Shown piece after piece: positions 4,870 to 6,411 of a DNA stretch of 6,411 nt; within the stretch, counting starts at the first letter, position 1, and the number at the start of each line of letters is the position of its first letter. Both the position numbers and the translations under genes were made by a program. The stretch is from a candidate division FCPU426 bacterium (GTDB lineage Bacteria; Oederibacteriota; PGYV01; Palsa-1178). A model generated the notes under the pieces. It searched no databases. It was not told where the DNA came from and was given only the letters and a program-made list of their open reading frames with translations. The stretch covers positions 14,044-20,454 of the forward strand of contig PMTB01000037.1 of NCBI GenBank assembly GCA_003167475.1, written 5' to 3'.

Positions 4870-6411
4870 ATGAAAATAATCAGGATTCTGGCCATACTAT
4901 TTATTGCCGCTTCGCTTCGCGCTTCCTGGGTTGACGCGGGCGGGGACGGCATAGGCGGGATAGACGTATCCAACGACCCGAATTACACTTCATACATCCC
5001 TTCCATAGCTGTCGACAGCCATGGGCATGAGCATATTGCCTGGTATTCAAATACGCCTTTGGGCAATACACAGGTATATTACCTTTACTGGGACGGCTAT
5101 GAATGGGTTGATGCCGCGGGATCGTCCGGCCAGGAATCAATAAATATCTCCCAGACAAACACCAACGCCGAATACCCCAGGCTTGTCCTTGATTCCCTGG
5201 ACAGGCCGCATATTACATGGGAAGACGGCGCGGGGAATGACAGGGAGGTATATTACCTTTACTGGAACGGTTCCGCCTGGGCGGATGCCACAGGCTCGGG
5301 CAGGGCCCAGATAAATGTGTCCAATATGGCCGGGTATTCCGGGCATCCGGCGATTGCCCTTAATTCCGCCAACCGCGCCAATATAGCGTGGACGCAGGAG
5401 GAAGGCAGCAACCCTTCAAAGGATAATATATACTTCGCGCGGTGGAACGGCGTGCAGTGGGTCGGCGCGGTGACCAATAGCCCTGAAAAAATCTATGAGT
5501 CTGCGGATGATTCCTTATACCCTTATGTGTGCGTGGATACTTTAGGCAACCCGCACGTGACCTGGTCCGACGGGCCGGACGCAAACCGCGAGATATATTA
5601 CCTAAGATATAACGGCAGCGCGTGGGTCGACGCGACAGGTTCGGGTGTCAGCCAGATAAATATTTCAAATACCCCGCTGTATTCAGCCTGGCCAAAGATG
5701 GCCCTGGACTCATTTAACCGGCCGCACATAGTTTGGGAAGATGATGACGCGGGCGGGCAGAATATTTATTACCTTCACTGGAACGGATCATCATGGGTGG
5801 ACGTGACCGGGTCGGGAACAGCCGCCATAAATGTATCAGGCACTTATCACTACGCTTATGAACCCATGATAAAACTGGACAAAAGCGATACGCCCCATGT
5901 CATGTGGGCCGAGGGCGCCATAGAAACAAGCGACATCATGTGCGTGAAATGGAACGGCTCATACTGGAGCGATGAATCGGGGACAGGGACGGCCTTTAAG
6001 CGGGTTTTTCATGACGACATAAATTCCGAGTGGCCGTCTTTTGATCTGGATCCGGACGGCCATCCGCATATTGCCTGGTCGGACGGGATTGTATACCAGG
6101 AACACGATATATTCTGTCTTCATTGGTCCCCGGACGGGACACCGACCATAACCCCGACATATAAGCCCGGGGATACTCCTTTTCCCACCCCATCGGATAC
6201 AAAAACCATAACACCGACACTTACCATCACCCAAACACCGACCCAAACCCCCATACCCGTGGCCGTAATTTTTCCCAATCCGTGCTGGGCCGACGCGGAC
6301 GGCGTGGGTGCGGCTGATGACCCGGTGAGTTACGGGTCCAAACCGGTGATGAAGCTTGATTCTTTTGGCAGGCCAAACCTGGCGTGGGTCTATGGAGGGA
6401 GCGTTTATTTT
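4870..6411 (+). CDS. Exported beta-propeller-like repeat protein with Thr/Pro linker (3' partial)
   Basis: An open frame of 514 codons runs off the window end. GGAG at 4860-4863 lies 6 nt before the ATG. Residues 1-18 form a signal peptide (MKIIRILAILFIAASLRA). Seven repeats begin at about residues 44, 103, 160, 218, 275, 332 and 389, a period of 57-59. The consensus is P-x-[IVM]-x-[LV]-[DN]-S-x-x-R-P-H-I-x-W-x-D-G, then [IV]YYLxWNGSxWVDATGSG, then xxxINVSN. The seventh repeat stops after LHWSPDG. The missing final segment is supplied by SWVDAGGDGIGGIDVSN at 19-35, as expected for a closed seven-bladed propeller. A Thr/Pro-rich linker (424-463) and VAVIFPNPC (464-472) follow, then another repeat start, KPVMKLDSFGRPNLAWV (491-507). 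No catalytic motif is recognised; binding of glycans or surface partners is possible. The function is unknown. Confidence 0.88.
   Translation, partial: MKIIRILAILFIAASLRASWVDAGGDGIGGIDVSNDPNYTSYIPSIAVDSHGHEHIAWYSNTPLGNTQVYYLYWDGYEWVDAAGSSGQESINISQTNTNAEYPRLVLDSLDRPHITWEDGAGNDREVYYLYWNGSAWADATGSGRAQINVSNMAGYSGHPAIALNSANRANIAWTQEEGSNPSKDNIYFARWNGVQWVGAVTNSPEKIYESADDSLYPYVCVDTLGNPHVTWSDGPDANREIYYLRYNGSAWVDATGSGVSQINISNTPLYSAWPKMALDSFNRPHIVWEDDDAGGQNIYYLHWNGSSWVDVTGSGTAAINVSGTYHYAYEPMIKLDKSDTPHVMWAEGAIETSDIMCVKWNGSYWSDESGTGTAFKRVFHDDINSEWPSFDLDPDGHPHIAWSDGIVYQEHDIFCLHWSPDGTPTITPTYKPGDTPFPTPSDTKTITPTLTITQTPTQTPIPVAVIFPNPCWADADGVGAADDPVSYGSKPVMKLDSFGRPNLAWVYGGSVYF

Noticed and set aside
4901..6246. 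Several minus-strand ORFs of 69-95 codons
   Set aside because: They are shadows of the GC-rich repeats in the exported protein gene, with no ribosome sites or protein features.

Overview
The window looks like anaerobic bacterial chromosome, probably from an uncultured candidate phylum. The grounds are a ferredoxin-dependent indolepyruvate oxidoreductase (IOR), a secreted repeat protein with a Thr/Pro-rich TPT-type linker of the kind common in Goldbacteria-like and related genomes, and frequent AGG and ATA codons. The lineage is an inference; there is no rRNA or marker gene here.

Region 1 (110-4341, all + strand) is an aryl-acid / aromatic 2-oxoacid module in an unusual order: iorB (IOR beta), a phenylacetate-CoA ligase (paaK) overlapping it by 14 nt, a protein of two tandem ACT domains, then iorA (IOR alpha). 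IOR converts aryl-pyruvates plus CoA to aryl-acetyl-CoA with ferredoxin reduction, and can run in reverse. PaaK interconverts aryl-acetates and aryl-acetyl-CoA at the cost of ATP. The ACT protein is a plausible amino-acid sensor for the pair. iorA ends just where the family's C-terminal two-cluster ferredoxin domain should begin, leaving only the cysteines of the proximal cluster.

The module is interrupted by two non-coding palindromic elements. A 119-nt REP-like doublet (1995-2113), with several mutually exclusive pairings, lies before the ACT gene. A foldback element with perfect 34-bp inverted arms (2579-2731) lies between the ACT gene and iorA. Heptanucleotide tandem repeats occur in the arms of that element and, with a different unit, inside the coding sequence of iorA (3756-3783).

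Region 2 (about 4431-6411) starts at an extended -10 promoter and encodes cell-envelope proteins: a small glycine-rich lipoprotein and, 14 nt later, an exported protein that runs off the window end. The latter carries seven repeats of about 57 residues that look like a seven-bladed beta-propeller closed by its N-terminus, then a Thr/Pro linker and the start of another repeat. No tRNA, rRNA, CRISPR array or transposase gene was seen.
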